DNA of 21,480 nucleotides, taken from assembly GCA_003254885.1 (NCBI GenBank), contig QANT01006129.1, forward strand, positions 1-21,480, read 5' to 3'. Of this stretch, positions 1-8,960 are shown one piece after another. The stretch comes from Purshia tridentata. Taxonomy: Eukaryota; Streptophyta; Magnoliopsida; Rosales; Rosaceae. The number at the start of each line of letters is the position of its first letter. The first letter of the stretch is position 1. The translations under genes and the position numbers were made by a program. Below the pieces are notes generated by a model. The model worked only from the letters and a program-made list of their open reading frames with translations. It was not told the DNA's origin and made no database searches.

Positions 1-620
1 GTTGTTTTGGGAAAGTTTCCATTTTCAGAAAAAAAAAAGATTTGAAGAAGATGATGAATAGTGCAAAATGAAAACCCATTAAAAACTGATGTGGGCTGGA
101 GAATAAATGAGAAGAGTAAAGGCCCAATCATANATCATAAGAAGTCAGAAAGTTAAAACACGTGCAAATACCCATTTAGGAGAGTGACCCACATAAAAGA
201 TTCTCACGTGGGATCACTTAATATTCACAAGATAGTATGTGCAGTTCCCGTGCCAGAAAAGTGTAGTGTATGATATGTCATAGACTAGTCAAAACATGCA
301 CTACTCTGTGAAAAACTGATGTTACGTGAAATGCATGATATGGGTATTACCTTAGGCATGAGGGATGTAGGACCAGCTATGCAGACTTGATTGCACACTC
401 AAATGTTCCTAACTTAGTCTAGAGCTTGTGTGAGATTCAAATCTAAAATAATTACAAGCTGTTTTATCAAGAAAATTGCCAATACAAAACTTGAAACTAA
501 CACTCTTCCAAAATGCCTCAATATGCAGCCCTATGGCCTCCTAGCCGGTACCGCAACGGGGTGGCTGGATGAAGGGAGGAAGTGGTGGGGGGTGGGGCTC
601 GGCTAAGGGGAGGAGATAGA
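1..620. other. Intergenic region with no recognisable gene
   Basis: No open frame with recognisable domains or codon structure is visible on either strand. The only notable signals are two perfect CACGTG palindromes near 160 and 205 and a GC-rich patch at about 540-610, which contrasts with the AT-rich surroundings. Position 133 is an ambiguous base. The stretch could be the promoter side of a gene lying to the left of the window, but nothing proves this. Confidence 0.6.
159..210. promoter_or_regulatory. Pair of G-box/ABRE-like CACGTG motifs
   Basis: CACGTG occurs at 159-164 and again at 205-210, the second in the context CTCACGTGGG. In plants, bZIP and bHLH factors bind this core, including ABA- and light-responsive ones. 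Two copies 46 bp apart in AT-rich DNA are suggestive. No gene start is visible close by inside the window, so any target would be to the left. This is a motif match only. Confidence 0.3.
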
Positions 621-621
621 A

Positions 622-880
622 GTTTTGGGACATTTTTCTTTAGCTTGGGAGCAAATCAATCTTCCAAAAGAACTCTCAAAGCCAAGGAAAAGTTCTGTTC
701 ACAACAAACAAAGCTTGATAAGCTGTCTTCACAGACAAGTTACCATTAGGAGAAGGATGCCAAATAGCCCTATCTTAACCACTCCCCCAAAACCAGCATT
801 GATACAAGCAGAAGTAAGACAAAGACTCAACCAATCCACATTCCAACCATTCCCAGATAAGAACTTACTCGTAATGGAAT
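622..880 (-). pseudogene. Decayed LINE-type retrotransposon fragment (zf-RVT region)
   Basis: Read on the minus strand, the segment starting at 774 translates as DRAIWHPSPNGNLSVKTAYQ, followed downstream by a W..FWKIDLLP-like stretch. This matches the D.xIW..s.nG.fSVKtAY ... W..iW.l..P.K pattern of the zinc-binding region found after reverse transcriptase in plant non-LTR retrotransposons. The upstream portion (GWNVDWL-like, from about 876) is in another frame. A stop interrupts the W..FW stretch, and the PKLK continuation is again shifted. It is therefore a short, broken remnant with no coding capacity. The open frame on the plus strand over the same bases is its shadow. Its left part ends close to the boundary of the tandem duplication at 899. 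Confidence 0.6.
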
Positions 881-1063
881 AAAGCAAAATCCTTCAAAGG
901 ACCACAACTAAATGTTAGAACCTCCTTGATTGCATGCATTTTTTAATGCCATAAAAGACAGAGAATCATGATCCGAAAACATCAATGGCATAGTCAAAGA
1001 AGGCCATCTTCAATCATGCATTGAGTTCTTTTTTTTGAGCAGAACAAATTGTTAATTAAATAA

Positions 1064-1786
1064 CTAAAGAAACCGAAAAAACTTATAAACTGCCCAATCA
1101 CGCTCGCATTCTCTAGACTGACCCGTAAAAGTTCCGGTGGCATTACCCGGGGAAAAGCCAAATTCTACCCGGCCGCAAGAGAAGCGCATCATTGTGGCAG
1201 CTAAAAGCTCCTTCCAATTAGCTGTATTAACCTCAGTTGTATTCACCTCAGTTTTATACTCCGCCCAAGTGAGAAGCTGGAGCTTGAATATCACCGACCC
1301 GCGAGCCATCCCTTGAGAGATTTCCTTGGCAAGATTATGACGGACATACGCCCCCTCTGTTTCGAGTTTGAAACTCACACTTGTCTGGTTCTTCTTGCTT
1401 AAGAAAGCAGGGGGAGGCAACAGCTTTGTTGTGAGCATGACTCCGTGTTTGAACAACTCCCCATACTGCCCATATACAAGAGTGGCCTGGATGCTGCTGA
1501 ATGAAATGTCGAATATGAGATTGGGGTTTGTGGCGAGGAGCGTCAGATCCCATGTGGCAGTTAACTCGGAGAAGGTCGTGAAATTGAGTAGGGACATGCT
1601 CACAGCGCCCGAGTCGACCCAGAACTCGGGCCTTTGAGGAGTAAACTCGGCTGAATAATTGATGACCAAGCTCATTAACACAGATATAAAAAGGACTAGG
1701 AATGCTAACGGCAATCCCCAGGACATGGGATCCCAATCGCCCTCGGGCTCGTTGTTGGGAGGAATTGTGTCAGCTTTTGGAGCCAT
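1064..1786 (-). CDS. LEA_2/NDR1-HIN1-like membrane protein, tandem copy A
   Basis: This intronless gene encodes 240 residues. The first true ATG in frame is at 1786 (MAPKAD...). An upstream in-frame TTG at 1801 is not a plausible plant start, and copy B also starts at the matching ATG. A short cytosolic proline- and acid-rich N-terminus is followed by one membrane helix at about residues 24-45 (LPLAFLVLFISVLMSLVI). The outer part carries the NPN motif (residues 87-89) and the alternating hydrophobic pattern typical of the water-stress/LEA_2 beta-sandwich of NDR1/HIN1-like proteins. It also has several NxS/T sequons, for example N68. Such proteins are usually single-pass plasma-membrane proteins linked to pathogen or stress responses. 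That role is known for the family and not shown here. The gene is the partner of the copy at 3727-4440. Confidence 0.75.
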   Translation of the reverse strand: MAPKADTIPPNNEPEGDWDPMSWGLPLAFLVLFISVLMSLVINYSAEFTPQRPEFWVDSGAVSMSLLNFTTFSELTATWDLTLLATNPNLIFDISFSSIQATLVYGQYGELFKHGVMLTTKLLPPPAFLSKKNQTSVSFKLETEGAYVRHNLAKEISQGMARGSVIFKLQLLTWAEYKTEVNTTEVNTANWKELLAATMMRFSCGRVEFGFSPGNATGTFTGQSRECERDWAVYKFFRFL

Positions 1787-3474
1787 TTCATCTGAGAGCA
1801 AGAGCAGTTGTAGGGTTTTTTTACATTACCGAAACGAATAAGTATTATAGAGAGATGATATCAGCGGGATGAGAGAGAGAAGCTGCGGCTGGGATGGTAA
1901 ATAATTGTTTTTTTTGGTGTAAATTTTGCCAAGAAATATGTTAGGGTTTGGTTACAATTGGCCAATTTCTTTTTTGATTAAATTACCACTTTACTCAATT
2001 ATACAAAATTTTAAAAAACTTTACATTATTTTTGGGTTTTTATTAAAGAATTTTAACTTTTAAGGGCTAATTACAGAAAATCAATAAATATTTTTAATAT
2101 TTCAAATTAGTCAATTAATTTTTTTTAAATATCACTCATTATTGAACAAAATGAAATTAGAGAAACTATATATGTGGGAATTAACAAATTAATGGACAAA
2201 AAACAAAAGGATCGAATAAAAATTTGACGCTCGAGTGTGAATTAACAAGTGGACAAAAATAAAAGGATCGAATAAAAATTTGACACTCGAGTAGTTTTGA
2301 AAAATTTCTCTCTTTCAAGTTAGTACCTCAAAAATTTTGAAAAGACTAAATGTTTATGAATTCTGTCACTTTTCTCTGAAATAGATAAATCATGTATAAG
2401 CACAGGTTTATTTGGAATGTATTCTCTCGTTTTCTTTTTTTTGAATTAAAAAGTGAACAATTTGCGGAAATTTCTAGCTACATTATTTTTTCATAATATA
2501 TTTCTTCTCACATGGTCTACTTTTGCAGAGATTCATGGGTGAAGTTATTTGAAACCTCTTGTCATTATCAGAATATGATATATCTTTCCAATGTAGAGTG
2601 TTGTATGTTGAATTGATACAATTTATAGTATAATTTGATTCATTTTGCGTGAATGAATCATGCCTTGCACGGCAGTCTCAGTTATATATCTAATTGTTTT
2701 GTTTAATGTTGCACAACTGATATGAAGATGGTATTACATCATCCGACAGTGATTTTGAGACATTTGTTGCCTTTTGATTAAGTTATCCTTTGGAAGAAAA
2801 AAACTGTTAGTTGAATGGATTCTTTCTGCTGACTTAAAACCAAGTCAGGAGATTGTGGCTGCTGAAAAATTTGTTCTTTAGATCTATTGAAAACAATCAT
2901 TAATTGAATAATATGTGAGAATGCGCAAAATGGTTTCCCATGATCATTTCTTGAAAAAAAAAACAAAGGAGATTTTGGTGATCTTCATTTTTCCCTTGTA
3001 TTGTTGTTGCATTTTTCATTGTTGAATAAACTGGAGTGTGCTTGTGAACATGGTTGAGGACAAAAAAGATTTCCAAATATGAAGTATGCAGGTTGGTAGT
3101 GAGTATATCATATATTTGCTCATGTTGGGTCGATTTGAATTCTTTGGTTTCTCATATTGGTTTTAGTTTTCCTATAAATCAGAGGAAGCTGATAATTAAT
3201 AGCTGTGGAATTCGATCATGAAGTTAAATGTTGGGACTAGAAGCCTGTTACTGACTGAAGTAATGAGTAGAAGCCTTTAAAGCAACATCATGTTGCTTGA
3301 CCATCCATGCCAACTGCAGAGATATCTGTGCCATATTTATATTCATAAATAAATGTGGTTTCAAGGAAAATGTCAGCTATGTTTTCAGTTACTGCTAAAA
3401 TGATTACATAATTACATACCTATTGTGATGATGCTCCAAAGTTTCCGGAAACAAAGGAACAACAAGGACAGCTA
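1787..3474. other. AT-rich 5' flank of copy A and spacer between the duplicated genes
   Basis: There is no gene here. The first 500 bp correspond to the promoter side of copy A and match the flank of copy B. A 53 bp near-perfect tandem repeat lies at about 2178-2291. The block at about 2290-3000 is found only in copy A. It has several short open stretches interrupted by stops, no terminal inverted repeats that I can see, and no recognisable protein similarity. The end of the stretch (3003-3440) is again shared with copy B. Confidence 0.6.
2178..2291. repeat. Tandem repeat of about 53 bp, two copies
   Basis: The run starting GAATTAACAA and ending CTCGAG occurs at 2178-2235 and again at 2239-2291. 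Both copies share the core ACAAAAGGATCGAATAAAAA or a one-base variant of it. The first copy has a few extra bases (ATTAAT). Copy B of the large duplication has only one version of this unit (about 4795-4835), so the local duplication probably arose after the gene duplication, or was lost from copy B. Confidence 0.8.
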
Positions 3475-5142
3475 GGACCACAACTAAATGTTAGAACCTC
3501 CTTGATTGCATGCATTTTTTATGCCATAAGGACAGAGAATCATGATCCAACATCAGTGGCATCAGTTATGAGTTTACATTAATTAGAGAGTCAAAGAAGG
3601 CCATCTTCAATATTTTATATAAAAATTGAGAAACAAAAGCACATTTTTCTTAATAACAATTTAGATGAAACAAAATGACAAACAAAGATGAATTGAGATA
3701 ACTTATATAAGACAGTTAATTAATAACTAAAGAAACTCAGAAGACTTATAAATTGCCTGATCAAGCTTGCATTCTCTAGACTGACCCGTAAAAGTTCCGG
3801 TGGCATTATCTGGGGAAAACCCAAATTCTACCCGGCCGCAAGAGAAGCGCATCATTCTGGCAGCTAAAAGCTCCTTCAACTCAGTTGCATTCACGTCAGT
3901 TGTATTCACGTCAGTTTTATACTCCAACCAAGTGAGAAGCTGGAGCTTGAATATCACCGACCCACGAGCCATCCCTTGAGAGATTTCCTTGGCAACATTA
4001 TGGCGGACATACGCCCCCTCTGTTTCGAGTTTGAAACTCACACCTGTCTGGTTCTGCTTGCTTAAGAAACCAGGGGGAGGCAACGTCTTTGTTGTGAGCA
4101 TGACTCCGTCTGTGAACAACTCCCCATATAAAAGAGTGGCCTGGAGGCTGCTGAATGAAATGTCGAATATGATCAGATTGGGGTTTGTGGCGAGAAGCGT
4201 CAGATCCCATGTGGCAGTTAACTCGGAGAAGGTTGTGAAATTGAGTAGGGACATGCTTACTGCGCCCGAGTCGACCCAGAACTCGGGCCTTTGAGGAGTA
4301 AACTCGGCTGAATAATTGATGACCAAGCTCATTAACACAGATAAAAGGACTAGGAATGCTAACGACAATCCCAAGGACATGGGATCCCAATAGCCCTCGG
4401 GCTCGTTGTTGGGAGGAATTGGGTCAGCTATTGGAACCATTTCATCTGAGAGCAATAGCAGAACGAATGAGTATAGAGAGATGCTAGAGAGAAAAGCTGC
4501 GGCTGGGATATGGTGAATAATTGTGTTTTTTTTTTTCTGTATAAATTTTCCCAAGAAATATGTTAGGACTTAGGGTTTGGTTACAATTTCTTTCTTCAGC
4601 AAATTACCACTTTTACCTCAATTATACGCAATTTTAAAAAACCAACATTATTTTTAGGTGTCTATTAAAGACTTTTAATTTTTAAGAACTAATTACAAAA
4701 ATCAATAAATATTTTTAATATTACAAATCAGTCAATTTATTTTTTCAAAATATCATACTCATTATTGAACAAAATGAATTAGAGAAACTATGTGTGAATT
4801 AACAATCAGATAAAAAACAAAAGGATCGAATAAATATATCCCAAGTGTCTGTTGCATTTTTCATTGTTAAATAAACTGGAGTGTGCTTGTAAACATGTTG
4901 GGGATAAAAAAGATTTCCATATATGAAGTATGCAGGTAGGTAGTGACTACTGACTAGTGAGTATATCATATCTTTGCTCATGTTGGGTTGATTTGAATTC
5001 TTTCGTTTCTCATATTGGTTTTAGTTTTCCTTTACATCAAAAGAAGCTGATAATTAATAGCTGTGGAATTTGATCATGAAGCATTGATGGGACCCTTTAA
5101 ATATGTGGTTTACATAATTACATACATATTGTGATGATGCAT
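3475..5142. repeat. Tandem segmental duplication, copy B
   Basis: This is the second unit of the head-to-tail duplication, starting exactly with the sequence seen at 899. It holds the second LEA_2-like gene and its flanks. Compared with copy A it lacks the block corresponding to about 2290-3000, where only about 20 unrelated bases join the two conserved parts. In the 3' flank of the gene it has about 100 additional bases (3600-3720). Small indels are common outside the gene but keep the frame inside it. Confidence 0.85.
3727..4440 (-). CDS. LEA_2/NDR1-HIN1-like membrane protein, tandem copy B
   Basis: This intronless gene encodes 237 residues and starts at the ATG at 4440 (MVPIAD...), which aligns with the start of copy A. 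The frame stays open further upstream to 4554, but only to a TTG inside homologous non-coding flank. The architecture matches copy A: a short N-terminus, a membrane helix (LSLAFLVLLSVLMSLVI), the NPN motif and a LEA_2-like outer domain ending SRECKLDQAIYKSSEFL. Relative to copy A it lacks one residue in the helix, has one extra Ile after NPNLI, lacks three residues (Y-G-Q) before ELF, and differs by scattered substitutions, mostly in the last 45 residues and at the N-terminus. All indels are whole codons, so both genes are probably functional. The role (membrane-anchored stress or defence protein) is inferred from the family. Confidence 0.75.
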   Translation of the reverse strand: MVPIADPIPPNNEPEGYWDPMSLGLSLAFLVLLSVLMSLVINYSAEFTPQRPEFWVDSGAVSMSLLNFTTFSELTATWDLTLLATNPNLIIFDISFSSLQATLLYGELFTDGVMLTTKTLPPPGFLSKQNQTGVSFKLETEGAYVRHNVAKEISQGMARGSVIFKLQLLTWLEYKTDVNTTDVNATELKELLAARMMRFSCGRVEFGFSPDNATGTFTGQSRECKLDQAIYKSSEFL

Positions 5143-5441
5143 GCATGGAGATGAGGATGTTATGTCCATGAAATATGTTACATACATAATTACATACAAT
5201 ATGTTATCATGTTGCAGACAGTATTAATATAAAAAGAACCAGTAGACTTGCATGCTACTAGCAACACTGATATGCATTACTGATTCCTTATTTGTATCTT
5301 ACACACCATGTATAAGGTGGGCTGTTCAGTTACATATTAAAAAAAATACTAACTAGAGCTCATTCACATCTACTTCTCACACAACTTATTCACATCTACT
5401 TCTTATACAACTTGTTCAGATGAGCATGCAGCATCCTCTGT
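4555..5441. other. Spacer between LEA_2-like copy B and nicotinamidase
   Basis: Positions 4555 to about 5142 are the 5' flank of copy B and match copy A. From about 5143 the sequence is unique and AT-rich, with repeated TACATAATTACATA-type words (about 5110-5200). The final part should be the 3' untranslated region of the minus-strand nicotinamidase gene and contains a 26 bp tandem repeat. No gene is visible. Confidence 0.6.
5362..5413. repeat. 26 bp tandem repeat in the nicotinamidase 3' flank
   Basis: ATTCACATCTACTTCT followed by CACACAACTT at 5362-5387 is repeated directly at 5388-5413 with two C/T changes (TATACAACTT). It lies 30-80 bases beyond the stop codon of the nicotinamidase gene, so it is probably transcribed as part of the 3' UTR. 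Confidence 0.85.
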
Positions 5442-7439
5442 TTAACTGATAATACTCTCAATTATGTTGTACTGCTGCGGCATGTAGTCATGGCTCTTTT
5501 TAGCTGCAACCAGCGACACTTGGCTTGCTATTTTGGCTCCTCTTTCTTTCGCCATATATAGCCCTATATGGTGCATCAATTCCTGCAACAATTTGTTTTG
5601 CCAAATTTTAAATATGAAGGAAAAAATGGTTGTGGCAAGATTCTAATTTTCATTGTGGATGCCAGTAAACATGATTGGTCTCTAGTGAAAATTTAGACTA
5701 ACAATTTTGAGCTTATATCTACAGTTCAAAAAATTTTGTGCACATCCGGTGCACTCAGTCTTGTGAGAGACCAGCGCGTCCAACGAACATACATATAATT
5801 TTTCCATGTGGAGGTTCTTTTGAAGTGCTAAATAAGTCATTTATTTCAAGAACATTCTCATTTTTGTTGAATTCTACAAAAAATAAGTACTTGTTTCTCT
5901 CTTTTTTTACTAGCTATTAGACTCAGAAGAAATTCTGTAAGTTCAGTTATAAAGTTTCAATCTGGGAATTGTGTAGATATCCTGGATTACCTGGGGATGA
6001 GCCAAAGCTCCTTTGGTGTTTCTGGCATCCTGAAGAGGAAAATCAAATGTAGCGCAGGCACGAGAATAAACCACAACGTCCATCAAAGGGGCAAGGAAAC
6101 CATGGTTTCTTGCTGATAATGTAGAGCAAACAAAGTCCAGCACACATATGTCGGTACATATTCCTACAACCAATAACTACACCAAGAGACATGCTTGTCA
6201 AATTCTTGGTTCTACATTTTGATCAATCCAAAGCTATATAACCAAATATATAATTTTGATCAAAAATATAGTACTAAAGTAGAAGACCCCCCATTACCAG
6301 TCCTTAGTGCATAGTTATATTCCTCTAGTTATGAATATGCAGATTTTGGGTTTGGTCGAAACACAATATTTTTTGGTACAAAGGATGCCAAAAAAAAAAA
6401 ATATCCTGCTAAGATCTACTTACAGTTTTGATCTGGTTTTTCTTCACCCAATCTACAAAAACATTTGAACCATCAGGTTCAAATGAACCCAAAAACCCAT
6501 CGTAGCAATCTTTGCGCCTGATTGTTACATTTGGTTCTTTCTCCAACCATCTCAAGGCTGCATATTTTAGTAGAAAAGGAGATCACAAAATTATGTAACG
6601 TTTGAAGACATGCATTAAAAAGAGAAACGACAATTAAGAATTCTAATATATATAAACGGTCCGGATCATTGAAATATTATACAAAGCGGGTTCTATGAGG
6701 CAATCTTTAAATAAAATTATTTGAGGATCCCTCAATGAAATAAGCATGTATATATATATATATATATACCAGGAACCAAGTTGGATTCATCGGTGCCTTG
6801 AATACAGTGAGGGGGATAAGGGTGTTCAGGTTTGTCTGGATGATGAGAATCAAGGAATGCCATAATAGGCCATTTGTTCTCACAGAAGAGTCTGGCAACT
6901 CTTGTTGACTCATCGATCATTCCTGAGATCTGCCTGTTGGCCTCTCTTGGAGCCTGAAAACATAAGCAAAACTTCCAAAATTGTGCCTTTGTCGAATGTT
7001 GATCAGTACAATATATACCATAATTTCTTTCACTTCTTAGTTAATATACACAAAAAAAGAGAGGCCAGGATCCACTAGATATGGAGCCAAGAACTTATAC
7101 AATAACCCTTCAAAGTTAAATTTAGCTTCAAAGTGTATAAACCCATATGTCAAGGTTGAGAGAGAAAGAACAAATGATGAAGAGCAACCAAATTGTGTCT
7201 AAAAATCAAACCAAAATACCATCCTAATTAAAGCTGAAATGGTTTCATCTGCCCAAAAACTTCAATTAGAGAACTTTAAGCTTAATAGTAAGAGTTACCA
7301 GATTTCCAGCACCAACAGTACAGAAGCCATTAATTATGTCCACAAGAACAAGACCAGTCACAACTTCTTCAGACAAATCCACAGATTCCTGCTCAAGAGG
7401 CATCTCATTCTTCAACAGATCAATCGTTTGAGACAACAT
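5442..7439 (-). CDS. NIC1: Nicotinamidase (isochorismatase-like hydrolase)
   Basis: Five exons on the minus strand: 7299-7439, 6770-6953, 6424-6557, 5991-6176 and 5442-5582. All have GT..AG borders and sum to 261 codons plus stop. The enzyme deamidates nicotinamide to nicotinate and ammonia in the cytosolic NAD salvage pathway. The expected catalytic triad is present: Asp34 (LVLVDIINGF), Lys124 (RRKD) and Cys164 (GICTDICV). Metal ligands Asp82, a His in SHHPD and His96 lie in the FLDSHHPD...PPHC block. I chose the ATG at 7439 because it aligns with the start of plant homologues. An in-frame ATG at 7511 would add 24 residues but sits about where transcription should begin, given the TATA at 7532-7543. 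The C-terminus (after MAKERGAKIASQ) extends further than I remember for Arabidopsis NIC1. Confidence 0.9.
6749..6768. repeat. (TA)10 microsatellite at the intron 2 donor of nicotinamidase
   Basis: A perfect run of ten TA units at 6749-6768 abuts exon 2 of the minus-strand gene. The donor G is base 6769 and the donor T is the first base of the repeat, so the 5' splice site reads G|GTATATATA. Repeat length is likely polymorphic. Confidence 0.9.
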
Positions 7440-7531
7440 CTTTTTTCCAGTGACCCAAAATTCACTACTCACAGAGCACCCAAAATGAAAGTAAAGTAAT
7501 AAACTGAGCATGACAAATCATTGTACATAGT

Positions 7532-7543
7532 AAATATATATAG
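7532..7543 (-). promoter_or_regulatory. Probable TATA box of the nicotinamidase gene
   Basis: On the minus strand the sequence reads CCCTATATATATTTA. It lies about 95 bases upstream of the chosen ATG (7439), which leaves room for a 5' UTR of roughly 65 bases. It lies only about 20-30 bases upstream of the ATG at 7511, which argues against that codon being the start. Confidence 0.5.
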
Positions 7544-8346
7544 GGTGGTGTAGAATGTCCTATTCTATATGCTCAAGTCAATGTTAGAAAGTTAGAAACA
7601 TGTCCCTTTCTTCATTAGGTAGACAAGTGGAATAATATATGCTTATCCGTTCCATATATATATTTGATTTTTGACCAAGTACCGTAATTATATAATAATT
7701 TCTTGATTGGATAATTGGAATCAGCCATTATCAACTAGTAAGTATGGTACTGAAGAAAAAATGAATTTGTATAGGTTTGGTCAATCGTAGAATGATTTGA
7801 TTTCCAAGGTGATCACATCGAAGGTGGTGCCCTTCTCTCTCTTTTCTAATCAAACTGTGGATATTGTCCTTATTACTATGTTAAGTTTTTTGTTTTTATT
7901 AAGGAGGAGGGCATCGGTATATACAGATAAGAGTAATTCTATGGTTTTTTTTTTTCAATTGAACCACTCCAACAATTGCTTATTAGTTATTACTATATTA
8001 CTATGTAAGTTAGTTGGATATCCTTGAATGTAACAAAGCAAATTTGCATAATTTGACATAATTTTAGGAGCACTTAAACCCTTGAAAGTAATAAATTATT
8101 CTAATTTCCCATTAAATGATATTAATTATCTGATCTTCTATAAGTAAAGAGTGACACATACCAGCATATCGATCATGGCTATCTAAGGTTGATATATTGG
8201 GTACAAACAAATTATGAGTCCCAAGGGCACAGCTGCTGAAGCTCATGTAGAGGCACCTACGACATGATCCATCATCCGCTCACGTTTTTTGGCTCCTTCC
8301 CAGCCAAGAAGTTCGTAGAACTTATTCGATTATAATATAATTCGTA

Positions 8347-8374
<28 letters not shown>
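8347..8374. repeat. (AT)14 microsatellite
   Basis: An uninterrupted AT dinucleotide run of 28 bases in intergenic DNA. It is a candidate polymorphic marker. Confidence 0.95.
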
Positions 8375-8378
<4 letters not shown>

Positions 8379-8804
8379 CTATCACACAATAACCAAACAC
8401 TAACAATAAGATATAAATCCCAATTTGTCAAACACCTGAGGTATTTATTTGATAATATCATACATACATAATTTAGAAAAGTCTATTTATATTATATCTT
8501 AAATGCTCATGTCAAGAGTCTCCTCAATAAATATCTTGGAATCGTTTGCATAAGTTGTTCTCTCCTTTATAAAGGTGACAAATTATGTGTCGTACTCCCA
8601 TTAATTTTTATACATGAATCATTAAACCCAAGTTATGTGCTCTAAGTCTCATGGTTAGGGTATGGACGCATACACTCCACTTTTGTAGAAGTAAAGAAAA
8701 TAAAAGAATACTCTACTGGAAATTTCCAAGCTTTGCATAATAATTTTTAAGATTTTTTCAGTTTTGTTGGTAATTGGTTTTGAATGATATAAAATTTTGA
8801 AAAA

Positions 8805-8960
8805 GGGCAATGCTATTCACACAACCAGTTAATTTGTAATCTTGCACTTATTCTGTGTAAAATTTGTACTAATTAATATCATATTGAATTAATTTGGAGT
8901 GCAAAATAACAAATTAGGAGTGTGAATAGCAGCAAAAATAGGAATGTGAATAGTAGTTGC
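8805..8960. mobile_element. MITE-like inverted-repeat element
   Basis: The left arm from 8808 (CAATGCTATTCACAC, then TAATTTGT and TTGCACT) pairs with the right arm ending at about 8932 (GAGTGCAAAATAACAAATTA, then GGAGTGTGAATAGCAG). Each arm is about 40 bases, with a short AT-rich interior that can also fold. A second partial copy of the terminal motif (GGAATGTGAATAGTAG) follows at 8941-8956. There is no coding capacity. The CTATTCACAC terminus resembles common plant non-autonomous DNA transposons. I could not identify a clean target-site duplication, so the exact ends and superfamily are open. Confidence 0.6.

Larger units (their letters stand above)
899..3440. repeat. Tandem segmental duplication, copy A
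   Basis: The segment starting GGACCACAACTAAATGTTAG at 899 reappears at 3475. Homology between the units can be followed through the 3' flank, the LEA_2-like gene, its 5' flank (about 1900-2285 against 4540-4840), a further block (about 3003-3228 against 4850-5090) and a short tail (about 3403-3435 against 5110-5140). Copy A carries about 700 bp (around 2290-3000) that is absent from copy B, and about 110-150 bp more near 3235-3400. The order and orientation are head to tail. Confidence 0.85.

Noticed and set aside
625..882. 85-codon plus-strand open frame
   Set aside because: It is the reverse of a LINE remnant; the minus strand carries the recognisable motif.
1368..1637. Plus-strand open frames antisense to the LEA_2-like genes (also 3989-4294)
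   Set aside because: They have no start context, domains or independent conservation beyond the sense gene.
1335..1736. 133-codon minus-strand frame overlapping LEA_2-like copy A, and its 130-codon twin at 3998-4390
   Set aside because: These are alternate-frame shadows of the real genes; they recur in both copies only because the DNA is duplicated.
2500..2966. Possible pseudogene exons in the block unique to copy A
   Set aside because: Short stretches read openly in different frames, but I could not match any to a family, so no claim is made.
3727..4554. 275-residue version of LEA_2-like copy B
   Set aside because: It starts at a TTG within non-coding flank shared with copy A; the ATG at 4440 matches the start of copy A.
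7797..8027. 76-codon open frame in the intergenic region
   Set aside because: Low-complexity hydrophobic translation of AT-rich DNA with no domain and no splice context.
8638..8700. tRNA-like string TCTCATGGTTAGGG
   Set aside because: No cloverleaf or paired A and B boxes can be drawn.
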